From assembly GCA_023434365.1 (NCBI GenBank), contig JAEYSV010000001.1, forward strand, positions 1-11,439: a DNA stretch of 11,439 nucleotides. The letters run 5' to 3'. This document shows positions 6,134 to 11,439 of the stretch, piece after piece. The translations under genes were made by a program, and so were the position numbers. The notes under the pieces are model-generated. The model did no database searches. It was not told where the DNA came from and saw nothing but the letters and a program-made list of their open reading frames with translations. The DNA comes from Bacillota bacterium. Its GTDB lineage: Bacteria; Bacillota; Clostridia; Lachnospirales; Lachnospiraceae. Position 1 is the first letter of the stretch. Every line of letters begins with the position of its first letter.

Positions 6134-6265
6134 GGAAATAGAAAATGATATCCGATGGAGTTGCATCATCCAAATGGTAGAGTAGAAAATAATTTTTGGA
6201 AATTCAAATCAATGACACCTTGGGTCCGTACTAGAGTTGACGTATTTAGACATTGGAGGCCATAA
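6134..6265 (+). pseudogene. LHH-type HNH nuclease toxin, C-terminal tail only
   Basis: The fragment reads GNRK, stop (TGA at 6146-6148), YPMELHHPNGRVENNFWKFK and ends VDVFRHWRP before TAA at 6263-6265. It aligns with the last ~43 residues of the toxin at 9704 (GKWYPMELHHLHGR, TFRHWRP). The stop comes from TGG to TGA. The histidine in the TPWNHS segment of the other copy is replaced (TPWVRT), so a likely active-site residue is also lost. No upstream toxin sequence remains. It lies 21 bases before an intact immunity gene. Confidence 0.8.
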
Positions 6266-6286
6266 AAATAAAATAGGAGTGAAATT

Positions 6287-6760
6287 ATGCCATTATTTAG
6301 TGAATTATTTGAACAATCTCAGGGAGAAACAATTGAATACAACAATAAAACAATACAGAGGGCATTAACAATAACTGGTCCAAAGAAAATAAAATTTGTT
6401 ATAACTTTTATTAAGAGGAATTCAAAATATAAGCAAGGTATTGCTTTTAGTATGTTTACAATGAAAGGAAAATTAAGTTGTAATGGACAAACGATTATGA
6501 GAGGTGGGTTTGATATTTGGGAACATTCATCTCCAAAGCAATTTATTGTAGATGCTGAAATAGAAAAAGGTGTATTATGTATTTTTAATATTTGTGAGAA
6601 TATAGATCACAGAGGAGTTATCAACGTAGTTAATTTAACTATGGGCATGGCTTTTTACTACGAAGAAATTAGTAGTAATAAATATAGATGCTATTGTAAT
6701 GATTGGGAACCTGATGATGACTTTGATGATTTAGTATTTGATATTGAATTTGTTGAATAA
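6287..6760 (+). CDS. Immunity protein for the LHH nuclease toxin, copy A (orphan), 157 aa
   Basis: The ATG at 6287 follows TAGGAGTGA. The protein has the same length as the one at 10092 and is about 70% identical by eye (112 of 157). Blocks kept unchanged are MFTMKGKLSCNG, GGFDIWE, MGMAFYYEEI and YCNDWEPDDD. Differences cluster at about residues 11-45 and 84-117, which could be the toxin-contact surface. The acidic end (DDDFDDLVFDIEFVE) suits a protein that binds a nucleic-acid-binding toxin, but that is inference. It is soluble with no signal peptide. Its own toxin is reduced to a tail (6134), yet this gene is fully open with a good ribosome binding site, the mark of a retained orphan immunity gene. 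I cannot name an immunity family for it. Confidence 0.75.
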   Translation: MPLFSELFEQSQGETIEYNNKTIQRALTITGPKKIKFVITFIKRNSKYKQGIAFSMFTMKGKLSCNGQTIMRGGFDIWEHSSPKQFIVDAEIEKGVLCIFNICENIDHRGVINVVNLTMGMAFYYEEISSNKYRCYCNDWEPDDDFDDLVFDIEFVE

Positions 6761-6766
6761 TAACTG

Positions 6767-6817
6767 ATTTAGAAACCCAGCAAACCATTAACACTGGTCA
6801 CTGCTGGGTTTCTAAAT
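6767..6817 (+). other. Perfect 16-bp hairpin downstream of immunity copy A
   Basis: ATTTAGAAACCCAGCA (6767-6782) pairs exactly with TGCTGGGTTTCTAAAT (6802-6817). The loop holds a small inner stem (ACCA with TGGT). No T run follows on either strand, so it is not a standard terminator. It is repeated after the second immunity copy (10598-10645). Confidence 0.75.
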
Positions 6818-6822
6818 AAAAT

Positions 6823-6853
6823 AAAGATACATTTATATTAATAATGTATCTTT
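6823..6853 (+). other. Second perfect hairpin, 11 bp, after immunity copy A
   Basis: AAAGATACATT (6823-6833) pairs exactly with AATGTATCTTT (6843-6853) around a 9-base AT loop. A weaker version follows the other hairpin copy (about 10655-10683). It could serve as a weak terminator. Confidence 0.65.
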
Positions 6854-6860
6854 AAATTCA

Positions 6861-6993
6861 GTTGATGACATCGTGAAAAATCCTCAAAGTATACTACGGG
6901 TATTCCATTGGTGCTACAGGTAAAGTAAAAATAGTAGGACCAGATTACGTTCGACTGCCTGGTGACAAGGCAACGAAAATAATTGTCAAATAG
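6861..6993 (+). pseudogene. Toxin C-terminal tail remnant with frameshift
   Basis: One frame reads VDDIVKNPQSI. Near 6892-6900 the frame shifts, and it continues as GYSIGATGKVKIVGPDYVRL and PGDKATKIIVK to TAG at 6991-6993. There is no start codon. The stop overlaps the ribosome binding site of the next gene, as expected for a toxin and immunity junction. The family is unrecognised. It begins right after the second hairpin of the preceding module, so that hairpin marks a cassette border. Confidence 0.5.
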
Positions 6994-7007
6994 GAGGTAT
7001 GATGATA

Positions 7008-7346
7008 ATGGAAATATCAACCAATAAACTTATGGAATTTTACATTGATACCTTAGAAAAATGCGGGATATACTTATTAAAAATGAGCGATGAAGATATT
7101 GAGTATAATATTTTTGAGGAGTTCGATGTAGGGGCAATTTCTTTTTTACATGATGATACTTTATCAAAGCTCAAAGAAGCAAAATTGATAACTGAAGAGA
7201 TATCTCAAAAAAGTTCTGTGTTAAGGAGTAAATTTTTGCTTCTTCAAAACACTGACCTGTGGAATGTCGATTCCGTTAGAAATAGTGAAAACTGGAATGA
7301 AATCTTAAAATTATCAGATGAGATTAAGTTATTATTGCATCAGTAG
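7008..7346 (+). CDS. Probable immunity protein, about 112 aa (unrecognised family)
   Basis: Three in-frame ATGs occur at 6999, 7002 and 7008. AGGAGG at 6992-6997 is too close for the first, so 7008 (spacing 10) is preferred and 7002 (spacing 4) is possible. The protein is soluble, acidic and helical (MEISTNKLMEFYIDTLEKCG, LSKLKEAKLITEEISQK) and ends LSDEIKLLLHQ. There is no signal or membrane segment and no family I recognise. The upstream toxin tail ends at the ribosome binding site, which supports an immunity role by arrangement. No terminator is evident directly downstream. Confidence 0.6.
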   Translation: MEISTNKLMEFYIDTLEKCGIYLLKMSDEDIEYNIFEEFDVGAISFLHDDTLSKLKEAKLITEEISQKSSVLRSKFLLLQNTDLWNVDSVRNSENWNEILKLSDEIKLLLHQ

Positions 7347-7477
7347 TTTAGAGCATACTAGTTTCGTAAAATAGTTATTAATTGATTACTTGGGGTATAT
7401 AAACTATTATCAGCATATAAAAAAGACTGAAGTTAAGTAAAGATATGTATGTTTATAGAAAAAATATAAATTAGTTG

Positions 7478-7507
7478 TTGACATTTATAGAAAGAAGGTG
7501 ATACTAT
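7478..7507 (+). promoter_or_regulatory. Probable sigma-A promoter of small RNA copy 2
   Basis: TTGACA (7478-7483), 18-base spacer, TACTAT (7502-7507). This is the same spacing as the copy at 1339 and closer to consensus. The spacer's GGAGGT of copy 1 is GAAGGT here, so the ribosome binding site reading is weaker than the promoter reading. Confidence 0.65.
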
Positions 7508-7513
7508 ATTGAT

Positions 7514-7655
7514 AGGGAAGTATAACAAGGAAAACTAATAGAAATATAAGAGCAAGAGGTCTATGGGGAGATAGGACTTGAGTTACGAGGCAGCATAGAA
7601 GAATATCTTTTTGAGGATTTCAAGCTTTAAAGTTGTAATACTTTAGAGCTTATTT
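7514..7655 (+). ncRNA. Candidate small non-coding RNA, copy 2
   Basis: This is a diverged copy of 1375-1525, clearly similar over the full length from promoter to terminator, with several one-base indels and one gap of about seven bases. The TCTATG (7560-7565) with CATAGA (7594-7599) stem is one pair longer than in copy 1. The GAAA-loop hairpin keeps all but one pair. No reading frame is shared with copy 1. It lies between an immunity gene and the decayed lipoprotein copy. Confidence 0.55.
7622..7655 (+). terminator. Rho-independent terminator of small RNA copy 2
   Basis: AAGCTTTAAAGT (7622-7633) pairs with ACTTTAGAGCTT (7640-7651) over 12 positions with one G-U wobble, followed by ATTTTG. 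The wobble falls at a different position from those in copy 1, so the stem is conserved while the bases change. The T run is weaker than in copy 1. Confidence 0.7.
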
Positions 7656-7701
7656 TGTTATTAGGATTTTTACTTTATTTGTGTTGAATGAAAAAGGGGT
7701 T

Positions 7702-8514
7702 AATCCTATACATACCCAATAGGCCTTTTTATTTATGTGAAAACAAATATATGTTAGGGAAAATTTATAATGAAGAAAAAATTAAGTACAATAATTATTT
7801 GCCTTGTACTTGTATAAAGTGCATGCGGTACGAAAGAAGAACCTACTATTAGTTCATCGGATACTTCACAAGTAAGTGATAAAATTAGTCACACTACTAA
7901 TCCAACTCAAGAAACAAAAGTAAGTGAAAATCCAAAAGCAAGTGAAAGCCCAGTTTTAGAGGAACTTAATGTAGATTCAAATGAGTATACTGGTTATGGG
8001 AAATTTAGATTTGATGTTACTAATGAGATTCCTCTAGAGGAACAGGATGAGCGTTATAAAATTTTTGGAGTTATGTATAACGCCTATAAGTTATATAAAT
8101 ATACGGATAATGAGAACAAGCCAATAGAGGAAGTTGCAATCGAATTAGGGAAAGTGCTTATGGAGGATATGAAAACGGACTATGAGGAAAAAAAATTGTT
8201 GTAACAGAATATAAAGATTTGACAGCTAGCATTAGCAGAGAGCATATTTCAAGGAATTTGGTTTTAAAAGATAACCAGTGGTTGTGTCAATATAATGATA
8301 AATATAAGCATACTGGAGATTTCAGAGTTACTGGGACAATGCCTGCGGATATTGAGTGGATGGAAGATTTTGGAGATGGTGGAAGCGGAGAAGATCACTA
8401 TTTTGTAATTGAAAAGATATCCGATACAGATTATGTAATGAGAAGTTCTAATAAATGTAAACGGTATGCAGTAGTAGAGTAATAGCAATTGTTAATTCTC
8501 TGGTAGCTCCTTAA
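7702..8514 (+). repeat. Segmental duplication, copy 2 (decayed lipoprotein unit; partner 5166-5980)
   Basis: Similarity starts at the 3' half of the leader hairpin and ends shortly after the gene's stop codon. The 5' half of the leader hairpin and the downstream terminator of copy 1 are absent. Confidence 0.85.
7770..8482 (+). pseudogene. Decayed copy of the lipoprotein at 5235
   Basis: It aligns with the 5235 gene along its whole length. TTA to TAA at 7815-7817 stops translation after 15 codons, just before the lipobox (S-A-C follows). A second lesion lies at the run of eight A residues (8188-8195). Copy 1 reads YEGKCFVV there, and copy 2 is one base shorter, shifting the frame so that a stop follows. 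The remaining 3' part (8219-8482) is open and well conserved (ISREHISRNLVLKDNQWLC, DTDYVMRSSNKCKRY), but its TTG start lacks a ribosome binding site. It encodes nothing functional as it stands. Confidence 0.85.
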
Positions 8515-8555
8515 TACAAGAAACATAATACTAAGAAATCCCTGGAGGAGGTCTA

Positions 8556-9155
8556 ATGAATAGAAAAAATCATATCATATTAATATTTGTACTAGTATTA
8601 ATTGTAGTTTATACGACAAGTAAATATAAAGAATATCAGAGTAATAGGGAATATAGGGAAAAAGTTACGTTTGCTTTTTTAAACGATGTGAATTGGAAAA
8701 TATCAAATATGACTCACTCATTAAAAAATATGAATGGATGGGGTGAAAGTACCAGTTCTTTCAGATATATTTTGAGAGAGTTATATAGTGCTATTGATAT
8801 TTGCAGAGTTTATATGCGAGAGTTTTTTATTGATGAAGATTATATGAATGAAATATTTTTCTCGTTAGATAATTTGCATACTGCTTTAATAGATGGACTT
8901 ACTTTAGATGGTGTTATTTTTAAAAATAAAGTTTCTTTTAAGGCTTTTTTAGATGATGGAAGAATCTCAGACAATGAAAAGGTTATGTTAACTCAAATAC
9001 TAAAAGATATGGATTCTATTTATGCTAATATAACGAGTATAACAGGTGCAGAGCAAAGAACTTTACCATCTGATGATGAGATTAGGCAAATCTTTGAATC
9101 ATTATATAAATACGATTATGACCGTAATACATGGACAGTGATAATAACAAATTAA
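8556..9155 (+). CDS. Membrane-anchored hypothetical protein, 199 aa
   Basis: The ATG at 8556 has an excellent GGAGGAGGT site seven bases or less upstream. A short basic start (MNRKNH) and one membrane segment (about residues 7-20, IILIFVLVLIVVYT) are followed by a mainly helical outer domain with aromatic and acidic residues (LRELYSAIDICRVYMREFF, DYMNEIFFSLDNLHTALIDG). It ends YDRNTWTVIITN. I do not recognise the family. The topology resembles the probable immunity protein at 3540, although no toxin tail directly precedes it; the decayed lipoprotein copy does. A membrane immunity role is possible but unproven. Confidence 0.65.
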   Translation: MNRKNHIILIFVLVLIVVYTTSKYKEYQSNREYREKVTFAFLNDVNWKISNMTHSLKNMNGWGESTSSFRYILRELYSAIDICRVYMREFFIDEDYMNEIFFSLDNLHTALIDGLTLDGVIFKNKVSFKAFLDDGRISDNEKVMLTQILKDMDSIYANITSITGAEQRTLPSDDEIRQIFESLYKYDYDRNTWTVIITN

Positions 9156-9240
9156 TGAATGTTATTGTTGCGAGAGGTTGAATAATGCATGCATACTGTA
9201 ATCTAGGATACTTCTAAGTAGTTTCATTAAACTACATATA

Positions 9241-9263
9241 CCAACAATTTCACAAAACATCAA
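9241..9263 (+). repeat. 23-bp direct repeat, copy 2 (matches 4290-4312)
   Basis: It is identical to 4290-4312. Here it is followed at once by a terminator and then an Rhs core fragment, and it is not part of a convincing gene. Confidence 0.6.
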
Positions 9264-9273
9264 CAGCCGCAGC

Positions 9274-9307
9274 AGAGGGGGGGAAAATTATTCCCCTCTT
9301 TTCTTTT
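9274..9307 (+). terminator. Rho-independent terminator
   Basis: AGAGGGG (9274-9280) pairs with CCCCTCT (9293-9299), followed by TTTCTTTT. It probably ends transcription from the gene at 8556 and isolates the Rhs fragment downstream. Confidence 0.75.
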
Positions 9308-9361
9308 GTGAAAATGTATCACAACATAAGAGCATGACGGGCCTTCATGTCACCTTGCTAG

Positions 9362-9697
9362 GGATGGCAATCTTCGCAGCCCTTAAGTTATTTCGGTTTA
9401 ACCGACAATATTCTTGCAACGACTAGATATGATGGTGACAAAACGACGTATTACTTATATAATAAGGATATAAATGGAAGTACCATCAACATTGTAACAT
9501 CCACAGGTACAAGTGCGAAAGGCTATACCTACGACGACTTTGGCAAGCAAATAACCTACGGAAGTAGCACCTTCTACAATGAAATTACTTATACTGGCGC
9601 AATTTACAACGATAGTACAGGACTGTATTATATGTCGGCAAGATACTACGATCCGGATACCGGAAGATTTTGTGGTGGTAAGCTTGGCGAAGCATAA
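9362..9697 (+). pseudogene. Rhs core C-terminal fragment fused to pre-toxin segment, ending in a nonsense codon
   Basis: The frame is open from 9362 without a start. From about 9395 it is Rhs core: LTDNILATTRYDGDKTTYYL, INIVTSTGTSAKGYTYDDFG, STGLYYMSARYYDPDTGRF. The usual continuation (FLSQ..., as at 4763-4780) is absent. After GRF it jumps to CGGKLGEA, a pre-toxin segment that also occurs at 11023 in a different context. The two share GGAAGATTTT, so a deletion between short identical sequences is likely. TAA at 9695-9697 replaces the TCA (Ser) of the 11023 copy and cuts the core from the toxin domain. Without this stop it would read directly into the LHH toxin at 9704. Confidence 0.85.
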
Positions 9698-9703
9698 CTT
9701 TAT

Positions 9704-10069
9704 TTGGGATCTTATGGATTAGGTAAGGGTTTATCGCGTATTAAGGGATTATCAAAGGCTAATGGATGGAAGGTAGGAGACCGAATTACAAACAATACCA
9801 AAGCTGGTAATCGTCCATCATGGTCAACAGTTAAAGGTGGATTTTGGAAAAATCAAGCACGTTATCATCCAAAAAGGTACTCACAGAGCAATCTGGATTT
9901 AATGCGTAAGGGTAAGGCGTCTCTAGTAAAATACGATCTTAATGGAAAATGGTATCCTATGGAGTTGCATCATCTACATGGTAGATTAGGTAATAACTTT
10001 TGGATGTTTAAACCAATGACACCATGGAACCATTCTATAGTAGACACATTCAGACATTGGAGGCCATAA
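9704..10069 (+). CDS. Rhs-associated LHH-type HNH/EndoVII nuclease toxin domain, detached from Rhs core
   Basis: This is a toxin domain of about 121 residues. Residues 1-20 (GSYGLGKGLSRIKGLSKA) are pre-toxin linker and the nuclease starts near residue 25. Key residues are ELHH at 87-90 within PMELHHLHGR, then NNFW (97-100), His110 and His118. An [E]LHH motif followed by a later histidine is the mark of the LHH branch of the HNH/Endonuclease VII superfamily, metal-dependent DNases used as polymorphic toxin tips. The family name is from motif memory. The only start is TTG at 9704 with no ribosome binding site, and a TAA at 9695 separates it from the core, so it is probably not made or not delivered. 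The catalytic part itself looks undamaged. Its stop lies 22 bases before the immunity gene. Confidence 0.75.
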   Translation: MGSYGLGKGLSRIKGLSKANGWKVGDRITNNTKAGNRPSWSTVKGGFWKNQARYHPKRYSQSNLDLMRKGKASLVKYDLNGKWYPMELHHLHGRLGNNFWMFKPMTPWNHSIVDTFRHWRP

Positions 10070-10091
10070 AAAATAAAAAAGGAGTGAGTTT

Positions 10092-10565
10092 ATGACGTTA
10101 TTTAGTGAATTGTTTGAGCAAACACAGGAGAGATCAATAATATATAATAATAAGACAATATATAGAGCATTTTCGATTAGTGGACCTAAAAAAATGAAAT
10201 TAAAAATCACTTTTGTAGACAAAAATTCTAAATATAGACAGGGTATATCTTTTAATATGTTTACAATGAAAGGTAAGCTGAGCTGTAACGGTAAAACAAT
10301 TAACAAAGGTGGTTTTGATATTTGGGAGGATTCTTCTCCTAAAAATTTTGAAATCGATGTTGAAATTCAAAAAGGTGAATTAGGTATTTTTAATATATCT
10401 GAAACAGTTGATTATAGAGGAATCAGCTATGAAGTAAGTTTAGACATGGGCATGGCTTTTTACTATGAAGAAATAGATACAAACAAGTATCGATATTATT
10501 GTAATGATTGGGAACCTGATGATGACTTAGATGACTTAATATTTGATATTGAATTTGTTGAATGA
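10092..10565 (+). CDS. Immunity protein for the LHH nuclease toxin, copy B, 157 aa
   Basis: The ATG at 10092 follows AAAGGAGTGA. It lies 22 bases behind the complete LHH toxin domain, its obvious partner. It is soluble and aligns end to end with the protein at 6287 without gaps, at about 70% identity by eye. Shared blocks include LFSELFEQ, MFTMKGKLSCNG, MGMAFYYEEI and YCNDWEPDDD. The acidic C-terminus (DDDLDDLIFDIEFVE) may contact the basic nuclease. The same hairpin block follows both copies, so toxin end, immunity gene and hairpins were duplicated as one module. The immunity role is inferred from position and the paired duplication, not from a known family. Confidence 0.75.
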   Translation: MTLFSELFEQTQERSIIYNNKTIYRAFSISGPKKMKLKITFVDKNSKYRQGISFNMFTMKGKLSCNGKTINKGGFDIWEDSSPKNFEIDVEIQKGELGIFNISETVDYRGISYEVSLDMGMAFYYEEIDTNKYRYYCNDWEPDDDLDDLIFDIEFVE

Positions 10566-10597
10566 TTATTTGAATAATAAAAAGATATAATAACTGA

Positions 10598-10645
10598 TTT
10601 AGTAACCCAGCAAACCATTAACACTGGTCACTGCTGGGTTTCTAA
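10598..10645 (+). other. Hairpin downstream of immunity copy B
   Basis: TTTAGTAACCCAGCA (10598-10612) pairs with TGCTGGGTTTCTAA (10632-10645) with a single mismatch. It is nearly identical to the perfect hairpin at 6767-6817, loop included. A weaker second hairpin (TACATT with AATGTA, about 10658-10679) follows. No T run. Confidence 0.7.
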
Positions 10646-10685
10646 TTAAAATAAATATACATTTATATTAATAATGTATTTATAA

Positions 10686-10802
10686 ATACTCTAATTAAGC
10701 TTATTAGTTATTGGGAAAAGAAGTGGATTTCTATTACTATGATATCAATGGACTTAAATATAACAACAAAACGTATGATAGAGTTTTTGTAAATTATATT
10801 CT
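10686..10802 (+). other. Short open fragment between modules
   Basis: A 33-codon frame (10711-10812) reads GKEVDFYYYDINGLKYNNKT and ends at TAG. It has no ribosome binding site. It may be a scrap of Rhs or toxin coding sequence; no family is recognised. Confidence 0.3.
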
Positions 10803-11153
10803 GAGTGGTTAGAAGCCTTTGTGGGTGGTGTAGCGGATGGCTTTGTTGGCACATTCACAGGTATGTATGATTCGGCAAAAGAATTTACTAGGGATCCATT
10901 AGGTTGGTATGGAAACCAACTAATAAGTTCTTCTAAATTTGGATTTTCTTCGGGCACAGGAGTTATTCAAAATGCGTTTTCTGTATATAACAGTTGTAAA
11001 TCTGGTGGCAGTAAAGGGTTCTGAAGATTTTGTGGTGGTAAGCTTGGCGAAGCATCACTTTATGCGGGAGCTTATGGATTAGGTAAAGGTTTTCACGTAT
11101 TAAGGGATTACTAAAGGGAACGGGAAAGACTGTAAAAACATCAGAACTCAATA
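10803..11153 (+). pseudogene. Rhs pre-toxin segment with two frameshifts
   Basis: From 10803 the frame reads EWLEAFVGGVADGFVGTFTG, DSAKEFTRDPLGWYGNQL and SVYNSCKSGGSKG, a glycine-rich pre-toxin region of the kind linking Rhs cores to toxin tips. At 11020-11023 one G appears to be missing (GGTTCTGAAG where GGTTCTGGAAG would read on), giving TGA at 11022-11024. Past the shift the sequence continues GRFCGGKLGEASLYAGAYGL, matching 9663-9725. A second one-base loss near 11090 shifts the frame again before RIKGLLKGTGKTVKTSE. No Rhs core precedes it, so it is an isolated remnant. Confidence 0.7.
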
Positions 11154-11184
11154 CAACTCATAGATTGAAAATGGGGAAAAATAA

Positions 11185-11313
11185 ATTCAACAAATTTGTA
11201 GACACCATAGACTTCAAGCGGCTAAAAAACTTGGAATTAAGGATGTTCCAGTAGAAGAGGTAAAACTACCATATAAAGGTTATAAGACAAATGAGGACTT
11301 TTTTTTGGAATGA
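11185..11313 (+). pseudogene. Toxin C-terminal tail remnant (basic, HHRLQ motif)
   Basis: The frame is open from 11185 to TGA at 11311-11313 and reads CRHHRLQAAKKLGIKD, then VPVEEVKLPYKGYKTNEDFF. It has no start and lies out of frame with the pre-toxin segment before it, so at least one more frameshift separates them. The basic, histidine-containing start would suit a nuclease tip, but I do not recognise the family. Unlike the other tails in this window, no immunity gene start is visible directly after it. Confidence 0.45.
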
Positions 11314-11439
11314 TATGATCTCTCGGAATCTTGAGTGATTATACCAGCGATACTGGCAACGAACTTTGAAAAGCAAATATTATCCAGAATAAAAAATAAA
11401 ATGAAAAAATGAACATGAGAAATAGACATAACTGTAATT
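11314..11439 (+). other. End of window, no gene seen
   Basis: AT-rich sequence with no convincing frame, ribosome binding site or terminator. A partner immunity gene may lie beyond the window or have been lost. Confidence 0.4.

Larger units (their letters stand above)
9156..9361 (+). other. Intergenic stretch between the membrane protein and the Rhs fragment
   Basis: It contains a small perfect hairpin GTAGTTT-CATT-AAACTAC (9218-9235), the 23-bp repeat (9241-9263) and a terminator (9274-9306). No gene is supported. Confidence 0.5.

Noticed and set aside
6767..6817. Integron-type attC site
   Set aside because: The stem is long and perfect but lacks the paired core-site motifs and unpaired bases that define attC, and no tyrosine integron integrase is in the window.
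8188..8195. A8 tract as a phase-variation switch of the lipoprotein copy
   Set aside because: The same gene has an earlier nonsense codon at 7815-7817, so slippage at the tract alone could not restore the protein.
9241..9424. Long open frame through the terminator (PTISQNINSRSRGG onward)
   Set aside because: It runs through a strong terminator hairpin, has no start or ribosome binding site, and enters the Rhs fragment out of frame.
9986..10306. Minus-strand open frame (106 codons)
   Set aside because: It is antisense to the LHH toxin end and the immunity gene, both conserved as proteins between two copies; no initiation signal.
1..11439. CRISPR array, tRNA, rRNA or complete insertion sequence
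   Set aside because: No regularly spaced repeats, no cloverleaf-like segments and no intact transposase with terminal inverted repeats were seen; the repeats present are duplicated cassettes.

Overview
The window is AT-rich and looks like a chromosomal accessory region from a Clostridia bacterium, most likely of Lachnospiraceae type. The organism is inferred, not proven. The clues are a ComEC-type competence protein tail, a large serine recombinase of the kind common in that family, Shine-Dalgarno sites of the AGGAGG type, frequent TTG starts and Firmicutes-style Rhs (YD-repeat) fragments. All coding evidence is on the + strand.

Layout: (1) 1-228 is the 3' end of a comEC-like gene. (2) 301-1217 is a decayed large serine recombinase with a nonsense codon and two internal deletions. 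(3) 1339-1525 looks like a free-standing small RNA gene with promoter, folded body and terminator; a diverged second copy lies at 7478-7655. (4) About 1542-5076 holds successive toxin-tail remnants, each followed by a small intact gene that is probably an immunity gene (1763, 3540, 4427, and a 29-codon stub at 4987), plus two small genes of other type (2482, 2836) and an Rhs core fragment with a frameshift (4577-4984). (5) 5101-6045 is a leader/terminator structure, an intact lipoprotein gene and its terminator. (6) 6134-6853 is a toxin-immunity module in which the toxin is only a tail but the immunity gene is intact, followed by two hairpins. (7) 6861-7346 is another broken toxin tail with an intact partner. 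(8) 7478-8514 has the second small RNA and a decayed copy of the lipoprotein gene. (9) 8556-9155 is a membrane-anchored protein. (10) 9362-10685 has a second Rhs core fragment, a full-length LHH-type nuclease toxin domain, its immunity gene (about 70% identical to the one at 6287) and the hairpins again. (11) 10803-11313 has a frameshifted Rhs pre-toxin segment and one more broken toxin tail.

Taken together this reads as the displaced-cassette end of an Rhs polymorphic toxin locus. In such loci new C-terminal toxin plus immunity cassettes replace older ones by recombination, and the older ones remain downstream as orphans. Here toxin parts and Rhs cores are broken in nearly every case, while the small downstream genes are open and have good ribosome binding sites. 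That suggests selection to keep immunity against siblings that still carry the toxins. No intact Rhs gene is in the window; it may lie outside. The least explained item is the duplicated small RNA gene, whose terminator stem is kept by different wobble pairs in the two copies. No tRNA, rRNA, CRISPR array or complete insertion sequence was seen.
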